NCBI GenBank assembly: GCA_016874945.1
Contig: VGSO01000034.1
Span: 1 to 14,061, forward strand
Length of the DNA: 14,061 nucleotides
From: Deltaproteobacteria bacterium
Lineage (GTDB): Bacteria; Desulfobacterota; Desulfobaccia; Desulfobaccales; 0-14-0-80-60-11
Direction of reading: 5' to 3'
Below, piece after piece: positions 13,988 through 14,061 of this stretch. The number at the start of each line of letters is the position of its first letter. Positions within the stretch are counted from its first letter, which is position 1. The notes under the pieces were generated by a model. It was given only the letters and a program-made list of their open reading frames with translations. It did not search any database and was not told the DNA's origin. The position numbers were made by a program, and so were the translations under genes.

Positions 13988-14061
13988 GCTAACTATATGA
14001 TATAAGGAGGATAAATAAGCATTTCGAGGACCTCCAAGATGCTCGGATATGGTGAAAGCCA
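13988..14061 (+). other. Window end: ribosome-site-like AAGGAGG, gene start not resolved
   Basis: AAGGAGG at 14004-14010 is a perfect Shine-Dalgarno sequence on the plus strand, but no ATG, GTG or TTG sits at the right distance. The nearest ATG (14039) is 28 bases away. A gene may begin at or beyond the edge; nothing more can be said. Confidence 0.2.

Noticed and set aside
1..14061. CRISPR array, tRNA, rRNA or riboswitch
   Set aside because: No regularly spaced direct repeats, no cloverleaf or rRNA-like sequence and no recognisable riboswitch core were seen on either strand by eye.
1..14061. Sigma-54 promoters (TGGCAC-N5-TTGC) as targets of the regulator
   Set aside because: Candidates such as TTGGCAATCGC near 6473 have wrong spacing between GG and GC; no convincing match was found.
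14004..14061. Gene starting at ATT 14021 after AAGGAGG
   Set aside because: ATT starts are very rare and only about 13 codons are visible; the protein cannot be assigned.

Overview
The window is a GC-rich bacterial chromosome segment. Its two-component genes, sigma-54 regulator, CHASE2 cyclase, ChrB protein and DUF2148 iron-sulfur protein look like those of a Desulfobacterota (deltaproteobacterial) genome. That placement is an inference from protein style; no rRNA or tRNA gene is present to confirm it.

Layout. (1) 1-4544, plus strand: a signalling operon with a multi-PAS histidine kinase cut by the window start, a receiver-PAS-kinase hybrid, and an NtrC-type sigma-54-dependent response regulator. 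A candidate terminator follows at 4652-4693. (2) 4612-6554: a nest of mobile DNA. An outer IS630-type element with perfect 28-bp inverted ends is interrupted by a second IS630-type element. The inner element carries a 109-bp MITE-like element in the 3' end of its transposase gene. Half of a second MITE copy abuts the outer element's right end. The inner transposase is split into two frames at an A7 run. (3) 6555-9365, minus strand: a tight operon of a ChrB-family protein, a DUF2148 ferredoxin-like protein and a 12-TM MFS exporter, with a near-consensus promoter and an overlapping palindrome. No ChrA chromate transporter gene is present. (4) 9366-9679: regulatory spacer with a 96-bp inverted-repeat element. 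(5) 9680-11926, plus strand: CHASE2-type class III adenylate cyclase. (6) 11927-14061: an IS1595-family transposase gene and, convergent with it and only 5 bp away, an AT-rich DUF3800 gene. The two may travel as one unit.

The signalling operon probably senses a cytoplasmic or redox cue through PAS domains and drives sigma-54 promoters; no such promoter could be identified here. The chrB operon reads as a stress- or oxyanion-responsive efflux unit and is the most interesting functional candidate. The remaining notable features are mobile-element architecture.
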